A DNA stretch of 45,875 nt from Acidobacteriota bacterium (GCA_003224235.1 QHYU01000154.1:1-45875), one strand, 5' to 3'; positions 32,328 through 40,876 are shown, counted from the stretch's first letter. Numbers and translations are program-made. Notes: generated by a model from the sequence alone, not told the origin.

Positions 32328-33533
32328 ATGATCGTCCGGGTAATCCTTCGATCCTTGTTGAGTGTCGCGCTAGTCGGGACTTGCGCCACTGCGGGGGAGA
32401 TTCCCTCCAGCTATTTCACGATGACCACGCACGACGCGGTGAAAGGCAAGCAGTGGCCGACGGTTCCGATTGGCAGCATACGGCTGTGGGACACTTTCAC
32501 TTTGTGGTCGGATCTAAACCCCTCACCTGGCGTTTACAACTGGACGATGCTCGATAAGTGGTTAAGCCTCGCCCAGGCGCACAACGTCGATGTGCTCTAC
32601 ACCTTTGGCGGGACGCCGGCTTGGGCCTCATCTAATCCGAAGGCAACATGCGATTACAACCCGGGGGCGTGCTACCCACCATCGGACCTGCAATCTTGGG
32701 ATGATTACGTCCGGGCGATCGCCATCCATGCCGCAGGAAGAATCAAATACTGGGAACTCTGGAACGAAGCCAATCAATCTGAGTACTGGAGCGGCAACTT
32801 TCCGACTCTGGTTACCATGGCTCATCATGCCTACCGCATTATCAAATCCATCGATCACCAAGCCATGATCTTGACTCCCTCGGCGGTCGGCGGTGCTGCG
32901 GTCGCCTCCAACTGGTTGGGGCAGTACTTTGCCGCTGGCGGCGGCGCGTATTGCGATGGGATCGCGTTTCATGGGTACGGAAATAGCAGGCCTTCGGTTG
33001 CCGAAGAGGTCGGCGGCATCGTGGACGCAATGCAAGGCGTCATGTCCGCTTACGGTCAGAGCGCGAAGCCGCTGTGGGATACCGAGGCTAGTTGGGGTCC
33101 TGCCGAGCACCTTCCCAACGAAGAGGAACAGGTCTCGTTTGTAGCTCGGCACTACATCCTGCAATGGTCTAAGGGCGTCCAACGCTCCTATTGGTATGCC
33201 TGGGATGACACCAGATATGGAACCCTGTGGGACAAGAACAGGGGCCTCCGCAAACCTGGTATCGCCTACCGAGAGGTATACAGATGGCTGGCTGGAGCCA
33301 CGATGACTTTACCCTGTGCGATGGCCAGCGACTCTACGTGGACCTGCGGCTTGACCCGTCCGGGTGGGTATGAAGCGCTGCTAGTCTGGAACCCGTCGAG
33401 CACGAAATGGTACAAGCCTGCGGCGCGCTTCGAGCAGTATCTCACGCTTGTGGGCGAGACCTTTACGATCAAGGGCCCTGTCCCTATCGGCAGTCAACCC
33501 ATCCTCCTGCAGAGGAAAGGTTCGCTTGATTAG
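32328..33533 (+). CDS. Secreted GH39/clan GH-A glycoside hydrolase (PslG-like)
   Basis: The 401-residue product has a signal peptide (ILRSLLSVALVGTCATAG) and a TIM-barrel of the clan GH-A: IRLWDTFTLWSDLNPSPGVYNWTMLD near the first strands, TFGGTPAWAS, the acid/base in YWELWNEAN (E147) and the nucleophile in LWDTEASWG (E253), plus H215 in FHGYG. The order fits GH39-type enzymes such as PslG, an endohydrolase encoded in the Psl exopolysaccharide operon. The C-terminal quarter may be a small beta module. It would cut the polymer in the periplasm or outside, aiding release, turnover or polymerase fidelity. Confidence 0.85.
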   Translation: MIVRVILRSLLSVALVGTCATAGEIPSSYFTMTTHDAVKGKQWPTVPIGSIRLWDTFTLWSDLNPSPGVYNWTMLDKWLSLAQAHNVDVLYTFGGTPAWASSNPKATCDYNPGACYPPSDLQSWDDYVRAIAIHAAGRIKYWELWNEANQSEYWSGNFPTLVTMAHHAYRIIKSIDHQAMILTPSAVGGAAVASNWLGQYFAAGGGAYCDGIAFHGYGNSRPSVAEEVGGIVDAMQGVMSAYGQSAKPLWDTEASWGPAEHLPNEEEQVSFVARHYILQWSKGVQRSYWYAWDDTRYGTLWDKNRGLRKPGIAYREVYRWLAGATMTLPCAMASDSTWTCGLTRPGGYEALLVWNPSSTKWYKPAARFEQYLTLVGETFTIKGPVPIGSQPILLQRKGSLD

Positions 33534-34539
33534 GCTCCTTGCAAAGAAGTGGAGAGCAGCCGAGAGGGTATATCGAGCCGGCGGCCTCTTCGCCCTACTC
33601 TGGGAATTGTTCTGTCAGGGTTTGAAACCTCTGGTCGTTGTTTATGACTACGCGATATGGCGTTGGTATAGCATCCGCGGCCGCTTCTGTTTCACGGTCC
33701 TGGGACACCGGATCTCGGTGCTTCCCAAAGACAAAGGGATAGCGCGGGAACTGGCAGCGCACCGCATTCACGAACCCCTTGCCACCCAACTCATCGAGAG
33801 CTATCTGAAACCCGGCATGAACGTGGTCGATATCGGGAGCAACATCGGCTACTACGCGCTGCTTGAGGCGCGCCTGGTTGGCGCACAGGGGAGAGTAATC
33901 GCCATTGAGCCCGTGCCGGATAATTTCAGGCAGTTGTCGAAGAACATCCGCGATAACGGTTACAAGAATATCTTGAAATATCAGGTCGCCATCGGAGACC
34001 AAAAGGGCACCGTGCCTATGCATATTTCCGAGAAATCGAACTGGCACTGCTTGAGCCCCGTGCCCTGGAAAACGACAGAGATCCTGGTTCCCGTGACTAC
34101 CTTGGATGCGCTGCTGGCGACCTGCCGGCTCCATTCCGTGGACCTCGTGCGGATGGACTTGGAAGGATATGAAGTCGTGGTCATCCGGGGCATGCAACAA
34201 ACGCTCGCGAAGTACAGTCCGAAGTTGCTCGTCGAGCTTCACCCGCAAGTAATCGGTACTCAGGCCATCGTGGGATATCTGCGACTCCTGAAATCTCTTG
34301 GCTACACACTGGAGTGGCTGATTGACCAGGAGCGCGATCGGCCTCTTCGCTGGCTGTTCCTCGAGGCGGAAAGGGTGACCCTGGACGAATTAACTGCTGA
34401 TGCGAGGATCCGGGACGACGAGCGAGCAGTCACCGTACTCCTTTCGAGAAACTCTCCAAATCTCGGCGTGCGCGGCCTGGACCGGCAGGAAATGGACGCG
34501 ACTTTGCTTAGCGCCGGAGGCTCACCCGACATGGGCTGA
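33526..34539 (+). CDS. FkbM family methyltransferase
   Basis: From a TTG at 33526 (ribosome site AGGAAAGG, overlapping the hydrolase stop by 8 bp) the product has 337 residues. The SAM-binding motif I is NVVDIGSNIGYYALLEA; later come VIAIEPVPDNFRQLSKNI, VTTLDALL, DLVRMDLEGYEVVVIRGM and LLVELHP, all characteristic of FkbM methyltransferases. Such enzymes O-methylate sugars; many are embedded in polysaccharide clusters. The N-terminal 60 residues are basic and aromatic and may touch the membrane. The start codon is inferred; the frame is open further upstream. Confidence 0.88.
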   Translation: MIRLLAKKWRAAERVYRAGGLFALLWELFCQGLKPLVVVYDYAIWRWYSIRGRFCFTVLGHRISVLPKDKGIARELAAHRIHEPLATQLIESYLKPGMNVVDIGSNIGYYALLEARLVGAQGRVIAIEPVPDNFRQLSKNIRDNGYKNILKYQVAIGDQKGTVPMHISEKSNWHCLSPVPWKTTEILVPVTTLDALLATCRLHSVDLVRMDLEGYEVVVIRGMQQTLAKYSPKLLVELHPQVIGTQAIVGYLRLLKSLGYTLEWLIDQERDRPLRWLFLEAERVTLDELTADARIRDDERAVTVLLSRNSPNLGVRGLDRQEMDATLLSAGGSPDMG

Positions 34540-34653
34540 CGGAACCTCATGGGCCGTTTGCGGAAGTGGACCACCCTTCTCGACTAGCCCGAAGGATCAA
34601 CCACGGAGGGATTCGAGCACAAACCCTATTGTGGTTTCGGAGGTAAAGATACG

Positions 34654-35640
34654 ATGCCAGAGCGCATTCTTGTTACGGGAGCCGGTGGGTTCATCGGTCA
34701 TCATCTGGTTGGCAGGCTGAAAGCGGACGGGTTTTGGGTGCGCGGTGTGGATATCAAGTATCCCGAATACGAAACCTCAGTCGCAGATGAGTTCGAGATC
34801 TTGGATCTGCGCCGGTTCGACAACTGTTTGGTTGCCACGCGCAATGTCCACCAAGTCTACAACCTAGCGGCGGACATGGGAGGCATCGGGTACATCACAG
34901 CCTTTCTTGCGCGCATTTCCTGCAACAATACCCTGATCAACGCACACATGCTCGAGGCCAGCCGGTTGAACGGGGTCAAGAGATTCCTTTTCTCGTCTTC
35001 CGCTTGCGTCTACGCGCAGCGCAAACAGAAGAGCGCCGAGGTGACCCCGCTCAAAGAAGAGGACGCCTATCCCGCCGAGCCGGAGCCGGGTTATGGATGG
35101 GAGAAGCTTTACGCCGAGGAGCTCTGCCGGTACTTCGGGAACGACTACAACTTGGAAACCAGAATCGTACGGTTCCACAACGTTTACGGTCCGCTCGGGA
35201 CTTACGACGGCGGAAGGGAAAAGGCGCCTGCCGCAATTTGCAGAAAGGTTGCCCAAGCACCCGACGGTGGCGAAATTGAAGTCTGGGGTGACGGACTGCA
35301 GACCAGATCCTTCATGTACGTTGAGGATTGCGTGGAGGGCCTCGTTCGGATCATGCATTCAGACTACTGTGAGGCTTTGAATCTTGGTACGGACCGCCTG
35401 GTGACTGTGAATGACCTGGTGCATCTTGTCTGTGGAATTGCTGGCAAGAGGCTGAGAAAGCGTTTCGATATCAGTAGGCCTCAGGGCGTGCGGGGAAGAA
35501 ACAGCGACAATACCAGGCTCAGGGAAGTTCTGGGATGGGAACCATCAGTGCCTCTTGAATTTGGACTGACCATCACCTACAAATGGATCGAGAGTGAACT
35601 CTTGAAGAAAGCCTGCACGCAGACCGCAGAAGCCGCTTAG
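34654..35640 (+). CDS. SDR-family sugar-nucleotide epimerase, GDP-mannose 3,5-epimerase-like
   Basis: The 328-residue product has the NAD-binding motif LVTGAGGFIGHHLV, the NLAADMGGIGYI segment, SSSACVYAQ and the catalytic Y-G-W-E-K (YxxxK) just before LYAEELCRYFG. Two segments closely recall GDP-mannose 3,5-epimerase: RIVRFHNVYGPLGTYDGGRE and KAPAAICRKVAQA. That enzyme makes GDP-L-galactose (and GDP-L-gulose) from GDP-mannose. Presence in the EPS locus suggests an L-galactose- or L-gulose-type residue in the polymer. A ribosome site GGAGG precedes the ATG by about 12 bp. Confidence 0.87.
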   Translation: MPERILVTGAGGFIGHHLVGRLKADGFWVRGVDIKYPEYETSVADEFEILDLRRFDNCLVATRNVHQVYNLAADMGGIGYITAFLARISCNNTLINAHMLEASRLNGVKRFLFSSSACVYAQRKQKSAEVTPLKEEDAYPAEPEPGYGWEKLYAEELCRYFGNDYNLETRIVRFHNVYGPLGTYDGGREKAPAAICRKVAQAPDGGEIEVWGDGLQTRSFMYVEDCVEGLVRIMHSDYCEALNLGTDRLVTVNDLVHLVCGIAGKRLRKRFDISRPQGVRGRNSDNTRLREVLGWEPSVPLEFGLTITYKWIESELLKKACTQTAEAA

Positions 35641-35641
35641 C

Positions 35642-35782
35642 AGCCTTGTTGAAAAATCCTTCGCGATGTCATCCCGAGGAGCCAGAGGCGACTAGGAATC
35701 TGTTGTTTTCTTCGACTTTCGTGAAAAAGCAGATCCCTCGCTTCGCTCGGGATGACGATTAAAACTACTTTTACAACAAGCT
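35642..35782. repeat. MITE-like dispersed repeat with imperfect terminal inverted repeats
   Basis: The left end AGCCTTGTTGAAAAAT and the right end ACTTTTACAACAAGCT are imperfect inverted copies. Inside, GATGTCATCCCGAG and CTCGGGATGACGATT form a second inverted pair. A minus-strand reading gives RHPERSEGSAF, a peptide widely found as a spurious translation of a dispersed repeat in many bacteria. It splits the epimerase gene from the last glycosyltransferase and probably folds into a hairpin. No transposase is attached. Confidence 0.65.
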
Positions 35783-35805
35783 ATTAGGGGAGGTCGGGAA
35801 TCAAC

Positions 35806-36585
35806 GTGCCTCAGGGCTTTGAGCTTAATCGAGTTAATCTCCTTGGGGTCGGCGTCCACGCCATCAACATGAGTCAGGCGCTCGAGATAATAGACACCGC
35901 GATTCAGGGCGGTAAGAGAGGCTATATCTGCGTTACGGGCATCCATGGAATCATGGAAGCGCAGAAAGACGCGGTCTTCAGAGACATTGTGAATAATTCT
36001 CTGCTGACCACACCGGATGGAATGCCCACAGTCTGGGTTGGCAGACTCCAAGGTTTTTCAAAAATGAGCCGTGTGTTCGGGCCGGATCTGATGCTCCGAG
36101 TTTGCGAGATGTCTTTGAAGAAGGGCTACACTCACTTTCTGTATGGAGGAGACACGGGTGTGGCCGAAAGGCTCAAAGAAGTTTTGGTGCAGAGATTTCC
36201 CGGGCTGAGAATTGTCGGCACCTTTAGTCCTCCCTTTAGGCTGCTGGCGGCAAGAGAGGAGGCTGAACTCACGCTTCGGCTCTCGGAATTGAGGCCCGAC
36301 ATCTTTTGGGTAGGTCTCAGCACGCCAAAGCAAGAGCGCTTCATGGCGAAATACCTGCAAAAGTGGGATACGAAAGTGATGCTGGGAGTCGGCGCGGCAT
36401 TCGATATTCATACGGGCCGGATTCAGGACGCCCCCGATTGGGTAAAGAATGCGGGCCTCCAGTGGCTCCATAGGCTGCGCCAAGAGCCAGCCCGATTGTG
36501 GAGGCGATATCTGATAAACAATCCCAAGTTTATCATCAAGATTACACTTCAGATTACCGGTCTCAAGAAGTACCATCCTGTTTAA
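35806..36585 (+). CDS. WecG/TagA/CpsF-type (GT26) glycosyltransferase
   Basis: The 259-residue product starts at a GTG and shows the family signatures: LLGVGVHAINMSQAL, YICVTGIHGIMEAQ, LLTTPDGMPTVWVGR (the Asp-Gly site), FLYGGDTGVAERL and IFWVGLSTPKQERFM. GT26 enzymes transfer N-acetylmannosamine- or related amino sugars to an undecaprenyl-linked acceptor. The purine-rich GGGGAGG upstream serves as ribosome site. It ends the EPS run, separated from the epimerase by a MITE-like repeat. Given few other glycosyltransferases here, the repeat unit is probably short. Confidence 0.92.
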   Translation: MPQGFELNRVNLLGVGVHAINMSQALEIIDTAIQGGKRGYICVTGIHGIMEAQKDAVFRDIVNNSLLTTPDGMPTVWVGRLQGFSKMSRVFGPDLMLRVCEMSLKKGYTHFLYGGDTGVAERLKEVLVQRFPGLRIVGTFSPPFRLLAAREEAELTLRLSELRPDIFWVGLSTPKQERFMAKYLQKWDTKVMLGVGAAFDIHTGRIQDAPDWVKNAGLQWLHRLRQEPARLWRRYLINNPKFIIKITLQITGLKKYHPV

Positions 36586-36661
36586 CTGCGTCTCCCCCCG
36601 CCTACGTATTAAAGAACCTGCTCGTCTGATCGATATTATGCTTGGAATCCCACCCCCAAAG

Positions 36662-36800
36662 AATTACGGAACAAGGTTCTCGACTGTTTCCACGGTTCAA
36701 AACCTGCCGCCTTACGAAGAAACCGAATCCGGTTTCTCCTCGCGCTAGGCAGCGTGGGCCGTCCGGTTTGGCTCTTTTTCGGTTCCGTAAAATTACGGAA
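36662..36800. promoter_or_regulatory. Set of inverted repeats after the EPS locus (AATTACGGAA sites)
   Basis: AATTACGGAA occurs at 36662-36671 and again at 36791-36800; the second copy pairs with TTCCGTAA at 36783-36790 to make a palindrome. A further perfect 7-bp stem GAAACCG-AATC-CGGTTTC lies at 36719-36736. The gap from 36586 to 36984 holds nothing else that I can support. It may carry a terminator of the EPS run and an operator or promoter for the next gene. Confidence 0.35.
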
Positions 36801-36984
36801 AACGTCCATAGTTTCTCTTTGCAAAATACCAGATTCACCGGATTGTGTTCCGTTGCCCTACGGTTCAGGCTAGAATTTGCCCAGGTCTGACCTCGCAGAC
36901 CTAGGGTACTCGTCCCCGGAAGGAATGAGCTCATACGGCGAAATCGCGCCCGGCGGCTTCGGGCGATGGCGCCGGGCGCACGTT

Positions 36985-37206
36985 ATGGCCAGGATCACAC
37001 TCAGCGGCAAGTTGACTGAGCTGGTCGGAAGTCGGCATTCGGCTGAAAAGGCCCAATTTATGATTCAAGTTTCGCTAGTAAGAGAACCGTTGGGCAAGGT
37101 TCCCATTGCCGATCGTTATTACTGCTGCGGCTTTTATATCACTCAAGAGGAAGCCACAGCCTTTCGATCCGGTCAGCCAATCAAGATTACGATAGAGCAG
37201 GATTAG
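36985..37206 (+). CDS. Small protein of unknown function
   Basis: From the ATG at 36985 the product has 73 residues: a compact, beta-rich sequence (MARITLSGKLTELVG, then FMIQVSLVREPLGK, RYYCCGFYITQEEA and PIKITIEQD). There is no signal or membrane segment. The frame is open upstream, with an ATG at 36925 next to GGAAGGA, but that spacing is too tight for a normal ribosome site, so the start is uncertain. Composition resembles small OB- or ssDNA-binding-like folds only superficially; no family is recognised. Confidence 0.45.
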   Translation: MARITLSGKLTELVGSRHSAEKAQFMIQVSLVREPLGKVPIADRYYCCGFYITQEEATAFRSGQPIKITIEQD

Positions 37207-37631
37207 CACTCCGCCCCTGCCGAGAAACCACGCACTTCAAGGCTTCACAATAGGTGCTCTCGTTTCCCGGGCATATCCAAATTTCCAAATTCACGGCCCG
37301 CAGGCCGTGCCTCGAACTGCGCTCAAGTGGTGGGTAAACTACAGCCTGGAACCTACTTGGTTGTCTGACTTCACTCCGTAATCTGCCTGTCGGGCGGCAG
37401 GCTCACCAGAAGCCAGCTCCGGCCGCTCACGAGGGTTAGTTAAGCAGGTGCCTCTGGCTGCGAGCGTCCCCCGGAGCCCTAAGAGTACACTTTAACCCTG
37501 CAACCAGTGCGGCCCTCTTGCATCTATAAAAGGGAAGATAAGTTTGTGTTCATGCCAATGGAGGTCTCGGGCGCGTGCGTGAAATTGACGGGTTTGCCAG
37601 CGTGCAGACCTTTTCTATAGAATCTGCCGCA
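37207..37631. other. Intergenic region with a GC hairpin
   Basis: The region of about 425 bp has no supported gene. It contains a perfect 7-bp stem CACGGCC-CGCA-GGCCGTG at 37292-37309, without a T-tract, and a CTGCC/GGCAG pair near 37385. A promoter for the STAS gene should lie near its right end, where TATAAA occurs around 37526, but no good -35 partner was seen. Confidence 0.35.
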
Positions 37632-37979
37632 ATGCAGCCAGAAAAACTGCTTGCCGAGAGCCGCGCAGGGTCGCGCGACCGCCAGCGCATCCTGCGCCTG
37701 GCCGGGTCATTCACCATGGCGACGCTCTCTGTATTTCAGGACGCCCTGAACGCGGGAGATGCTCCGTCACTGATCATCGAAATGAGTGAGGTTTCGCGCA
37801 TCGATTCAGCGGGAGTAGGCGCGCTGGTTCAGGCTTACGTCTCTTGCCGGAGGGCGGGAGGCCGGTTGGCGCTTGTGGGCGTGAATACGCGCGTTCAAGA
37901 CGTGCTTCAGACGGCTGGTTTCGATAAACTCTTCGCTACCTACGCCCATCTCGGCGAGGCCGAACAGGCGCTCGCCTAG
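37632..37979 (+). CDS. STAS domain anti-sigma factor antagonist
   Basis: The 115-residue product from the ATG at 37632 is a single STAS domain: RILRLAGSFTMATLSVFQDAL, PSLIIEMSEVSRIDSAGVGAL (with the phosphorylatable Ser of the DS-x-G motif), then RAGGRLALVGVNTRVQDVLQ and TAGFDKLFATY. Proteins of the SpoIIAA/RsbV type bind anti-sigma kinases and release a sigma factor when unphosphorylated. No matching kinase or sigma gene is nearby. A GTG 19 codons upstream is an alternative start. Confidence 0.88.
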   Translation: MQPEKLLAESRAGSRDRQRILRLAGSFTMATLSVFQDALNAGDAPSLIIEMSEVSRIDSAGVGALVQAYVSCRRAGGRLALVGVNTRVQDVLQTAGFDKLFATYAHLGEAEQALA

Positions 37980-38066
37980 CTTGTTCGATGCCAAGGGAGC
38001 ATCGTCGCTCCGCGTTCCCTCTCCAGGATGCTGGGGCGCAGTTGCCCAGTTCCCAGAAAAACAAGA

Positions 38067-38095
38067 AGGAGGCGGTCCAGGTCGTGCCGCCTCCT
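38067..38095. terminator. Hairpin between STAS gene and RNase R gene
   Basis: AGGAGGCGG and CCGCCTCCT form a perfect 9-bp stem with an 11-nt loop; an A-rich stretch (AGAAAAACAAG) precedes it. It is about 90 bp after the STAS stop. No long T-tract follows, so it is a moderate candidate. Confidence 0.45.
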
Positions 38096-38239
38096 CGTTG
38101 TGTCCCTGGCGTGGGACGCCTCCTGGTCCGTTGGGGGTGGACCGGGGCAGTTTGTGTTGGCCTACCGCGTTCAACCCGGCGTCGCGAGAAAAGTTGCCGC
38201 CGCTTGGAAGCAGCGAAGCCGGTACAATGACGCCTGCCA

Positions 38240-40876
38240 ATGCGCAGACTTGACGAATTGACCGACCAGGAGGTGATTGCGCATCTGGCTCGCGCTCGCG
38301 AGCCAGCCAGCTTGCGGGAAATCGCCCATGCGCTCGAGTTGCGCCACCACGGGCGTCGCGCGCTGCAGAAGATCGTCTCGCGCCTGAAGCGCAAGGGTGA
38401 GATCGAGGAGGTCCACAGCGGCCGCTTTCGCCTGGCAGGCAAGAAGGCTGCTCCGTCGGAAGCCCGCCGCAAAGGGCACGCTACTGGGCTTCCCAAACCA
38501 GCTACATCGCCTTCCACAGCACCCATTCCTCGGCACCGAGAAACGCGACAGGAACTGCATGATCCCAACCTGCTCACCGGTCGGCTGGTGGCGCATCGCG
38601 ACGGCTATGGCTTCGTCGTGCCTGATAAACCTGTCCCAGGGATGGAGGGCGATTTGTTTATCGGCCGCGACGCCTTGGGCGACGCCATGCACGGTGACCA
38701 CGTGCTCGCGCGCATCGAGCGCCGCTCCGGACCCGCAGGACGCAGCGGCCGCGTCACCCGTTCGGATGGCCAAGCCCCGGGCCGCGTCGAAGGCCGCATC
38801 GTGCGCGTCCTGGAGCGCGCGCACCCAACAGTCGTCGGGCTTTTTCGCTATGGCGACCGCGGCAACGTTGTGCTGCCCTACGATACGCGCCTGCTGCACG
38901 AGATCGTCATCCCGCCCGGCGAGGAGCTCACTCCCCAACTGCGCGAGAAGCTCAGCCTCGACTCCCAAAGCGTTGGGACGGGGCGAGTCACGCAGCGCGC
39001 GCGCAGCGGCCCGAGCAGGACGCGCCTGCCCGAACTCGACGGGGCGGTGGTGAATGTCGAGCTGACTCGTTACCCGCGAGGCGGGGTGGCGCCTGCCGGG
39101 CGCGTGGTGGAGATCCTGGGCCGGCCAGGCGAGTTCGGCGTGGACGTCGAGATCATCATCCGCAAGCACCACCTGCCGCACCAGTTTCCCGACGAAGTGC
39201 TGGCCGAAGCACGCCAGGTGGCGCACCCGGTCAGCGAGCGGGACTTGGCGGCGCGGCAGGATTTCCGGCATCTGCCCGTCGTTACCATCGACGGCGAGAC
39301 GGCTAAGGACTTCGACGACGCGGTGTATGTCGCGCGGCTGGCGAACGGCCACTGGGAGCTCCAGGTGCACATCGCAGATGTGGCGCATTACGTGCGGCCC
39401 GGCAGTGCACTCGACCGGGAGGCGCGCCTGCGCGGCACCTCAGTCTATTTCCCAGACCGCGCTCTGCCCATGCTGCCTGAGCAGCTCTCGAACGGCATCT
39501 GTTCGCTCAACCCGAAGGTCGATCGCTTGGTGATGAGCGTGGTGATGGAAATCGACGCGAGCGGCAGCATTATCAACTCCGCGTTCACGCCGGGCGTGAT
39601 CCGCTCGGCTGAGCGGATGACCTACACCAACGTCAACAAGGTGCTCGAAGGCGACGCCGAAGCCACCTCGCGCTACGCGGCGCTGGCAGAGCGCTTCCGC
39701 CTGATGCGCGAGCTCGCGCTGCTGTTAAACGCCCGGCGCGCAGCTCGCGGCTCGATTGATTTCGACTTGCCCGAGCCGGTTATCGAGTTTGACGAGATGG
39801 GCCGCATGGTCGGCATCGTGCGCAGCGAGCGCAATATCGCGCACCGGCTGATCGAAGAGTTCATGCTCGCGGCGAACCAGTCTGTGGCTGCGTATCTGGA
39901 GCGCCGCGGTTGCGTCTCGCTGCACCGCGTCCACGAGAAGCCCGACCCGAAAAAGGTGCTCGAATTCGAGGAGCTGGCCCATAGCTTCGGCTACTCGCTG
40001 GGTGTGGAGGGCCTGGCCGAGCGCCGTATCGCGGTCAAGCATGGCCGCGTGCCGGCCCCCTCGCGTTCCGGCCGCAAGGAGCGCGGCCGCGAGCGGCAAA
40101 TGAGCGTCACTCTGCCGGGCGCGATGGAGTTCAACATCCGCCCACAACACTACCAGCGCCTGGCCAAGAAAATCGCCGGCAAACCTGAGGAACGTATCCT
40201 CTCTTACCTGATGCTCCGCTCGCTCAAGCAAGCGCGGTATGCGGTTGAGCCGCTCGGCCACTTCGCCTTGGCGTTTGACCAGTACACGCATTTCACCTCG
40301 CCTATCCGGCGTTACCCCGACTTGATCGTTCACCGGGTACTGAAGTGGGCTCTCGCGCATCCTGACGCGACTCCGGGCCGGGATTCCATGGGAGCGAGTG
40401 GTTCCCGCGATGCCGCTGAAGCTTCGCGAGGGGTCGCCCAAGGGCGCTCTGCTCCTCGCCCTGAGGGCCGAGGCGCAGGCACAGCGGAGCTGGGTCCCTA
40501 CCGTCGCCTTGAGCTCGGAGCGGTGGCTGAGGAGTCATCAGAAGCGGAGCGCCGCGCCGACAGCGCCGAGCGCGAGTTGATGGATTGGAAGACGGCGCAG
40601 TTTATGGAAGCGCATCTGGGTGAGGAGTACGACGCGCTGGTGATCTCGGTGCAGAAGTTTGGTTTCTTCGTTGAGCTCTTCGAACTCTTCGTCGAGGGTC
40701 TGGTGCCCATCAACACTTTGGAAGAGATCACCGGCGAGCCCTGCTTTTATCGGGAGCGCGACCACGCCATCGTCACTCAGCGCGGCCGCCGCGCCTGGCG
40801 CCTAGGCGACCGCGTGCGCGTCCGCGCAGACCGGATCGACCCTATGCGCCGCCGCGTAGAATTCTCCCTGGTTTAG
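38240..40876 (+). CDS. rnr: Ribonuclease R
   Basis: The 878-residue product has an N-terminal winged-helix region (LREIAHALELRHHGRRALQKIVS), cold-shock domains with GYGFVVPDKP, and the RNB catalytic domain: VTIDGETAKDFDDAVYV (D351, D357, D359, D360 bind magnesium), YFPDRALPMLPEQLSNGICSL, LIEEFMLAANQSVA and HFTSPIRRYPDLIVHR. A C-terminal S1 domain follows (LVISVQKFGFFVELFE). It degrades structured RNA 3'-to-5' processively. Between the RNB domain and S1 there is an insertion of about 55 residues (about 707-762) that is Gly/Ala/Arg-rich and unlike the rest; another short basic stretch lies near residue 610. Confidence 0.96.
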   Translation: MRRLDELTDQEVIAHLARAREPASLREIAHALELRHHGRRALQKIVSRLKRKGEIEEVHSGRFRLAGKKAAPSEARRKGHATGLPKPATSPSTAPIPRHRETRQELHDPNLLTGRLVAHRDGYGFVVPDKPVPGMEGDLFIGRDALGDAMHGDHVLARIERRSGPAGRSGRVTRSDGQAPGRVEGRIVRVLERAHPTVVGLFRYGDRGNVVLPYDTRLLHEIVIPPGEELTPQLREKLSLDSQSVGTGRVTQRARSGPSRTRLPELDGAVVNVELTRYPRGGVAPAGRVVEILGRPGEFGVDVEIIIRKHHLPHQFPDEVLAEARQVAHPVSERDLAARQDFRHLPVVTIDGETAKDFDDAVYVARLANGHWELQVHIADVAHYVRPGSALDREARLRGTSVYFPDRALPMLPEQLSNGICSLNPKVDRLVMSVVMEIDASGSIINSAFTPGVIRSAERMTYTNVNKVLEGDAEATSRYAALAERFRLMRELALLLNARRAARGSIDFDLPEPVIEFDEMGRMVGIVRSERNIAHRLIEEFMLAANQSVAAYLERRGCVSLHRVHEKPDPKKVLEFEELAHSFGYSLGVEGLAERRIAVKHGRVPAPSRSGRKERGRERQMSVTLPGAMEFNIRPQHYQRLAKKIAGKPEERILSYLMLRSLKQARYAVEPLGHFALAFDQYTHFTSPIRRYPDLIVHRVLKWALAHPDATPGRDSMGASGSRDAAEASRGVAQGRSAPRPEGRGAGTAELGPYRRLELGAVAEESSEAERRADSAERELMDWKTAQFMEAHLGEEYDALVISVQKFGFFVELFELFVEGLVPINTLEEITGEPCFYRERDHAIVTQRGRRAWRLGDRVRVRADRIDPMRRRVEFSLV

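Noticed and set aside
35692-36051. Minus-strand frame with HPERSEGS-like end
   Set aside because: It is the translation of the MITE-like repeat joined to the antisense of the GT26 gene.
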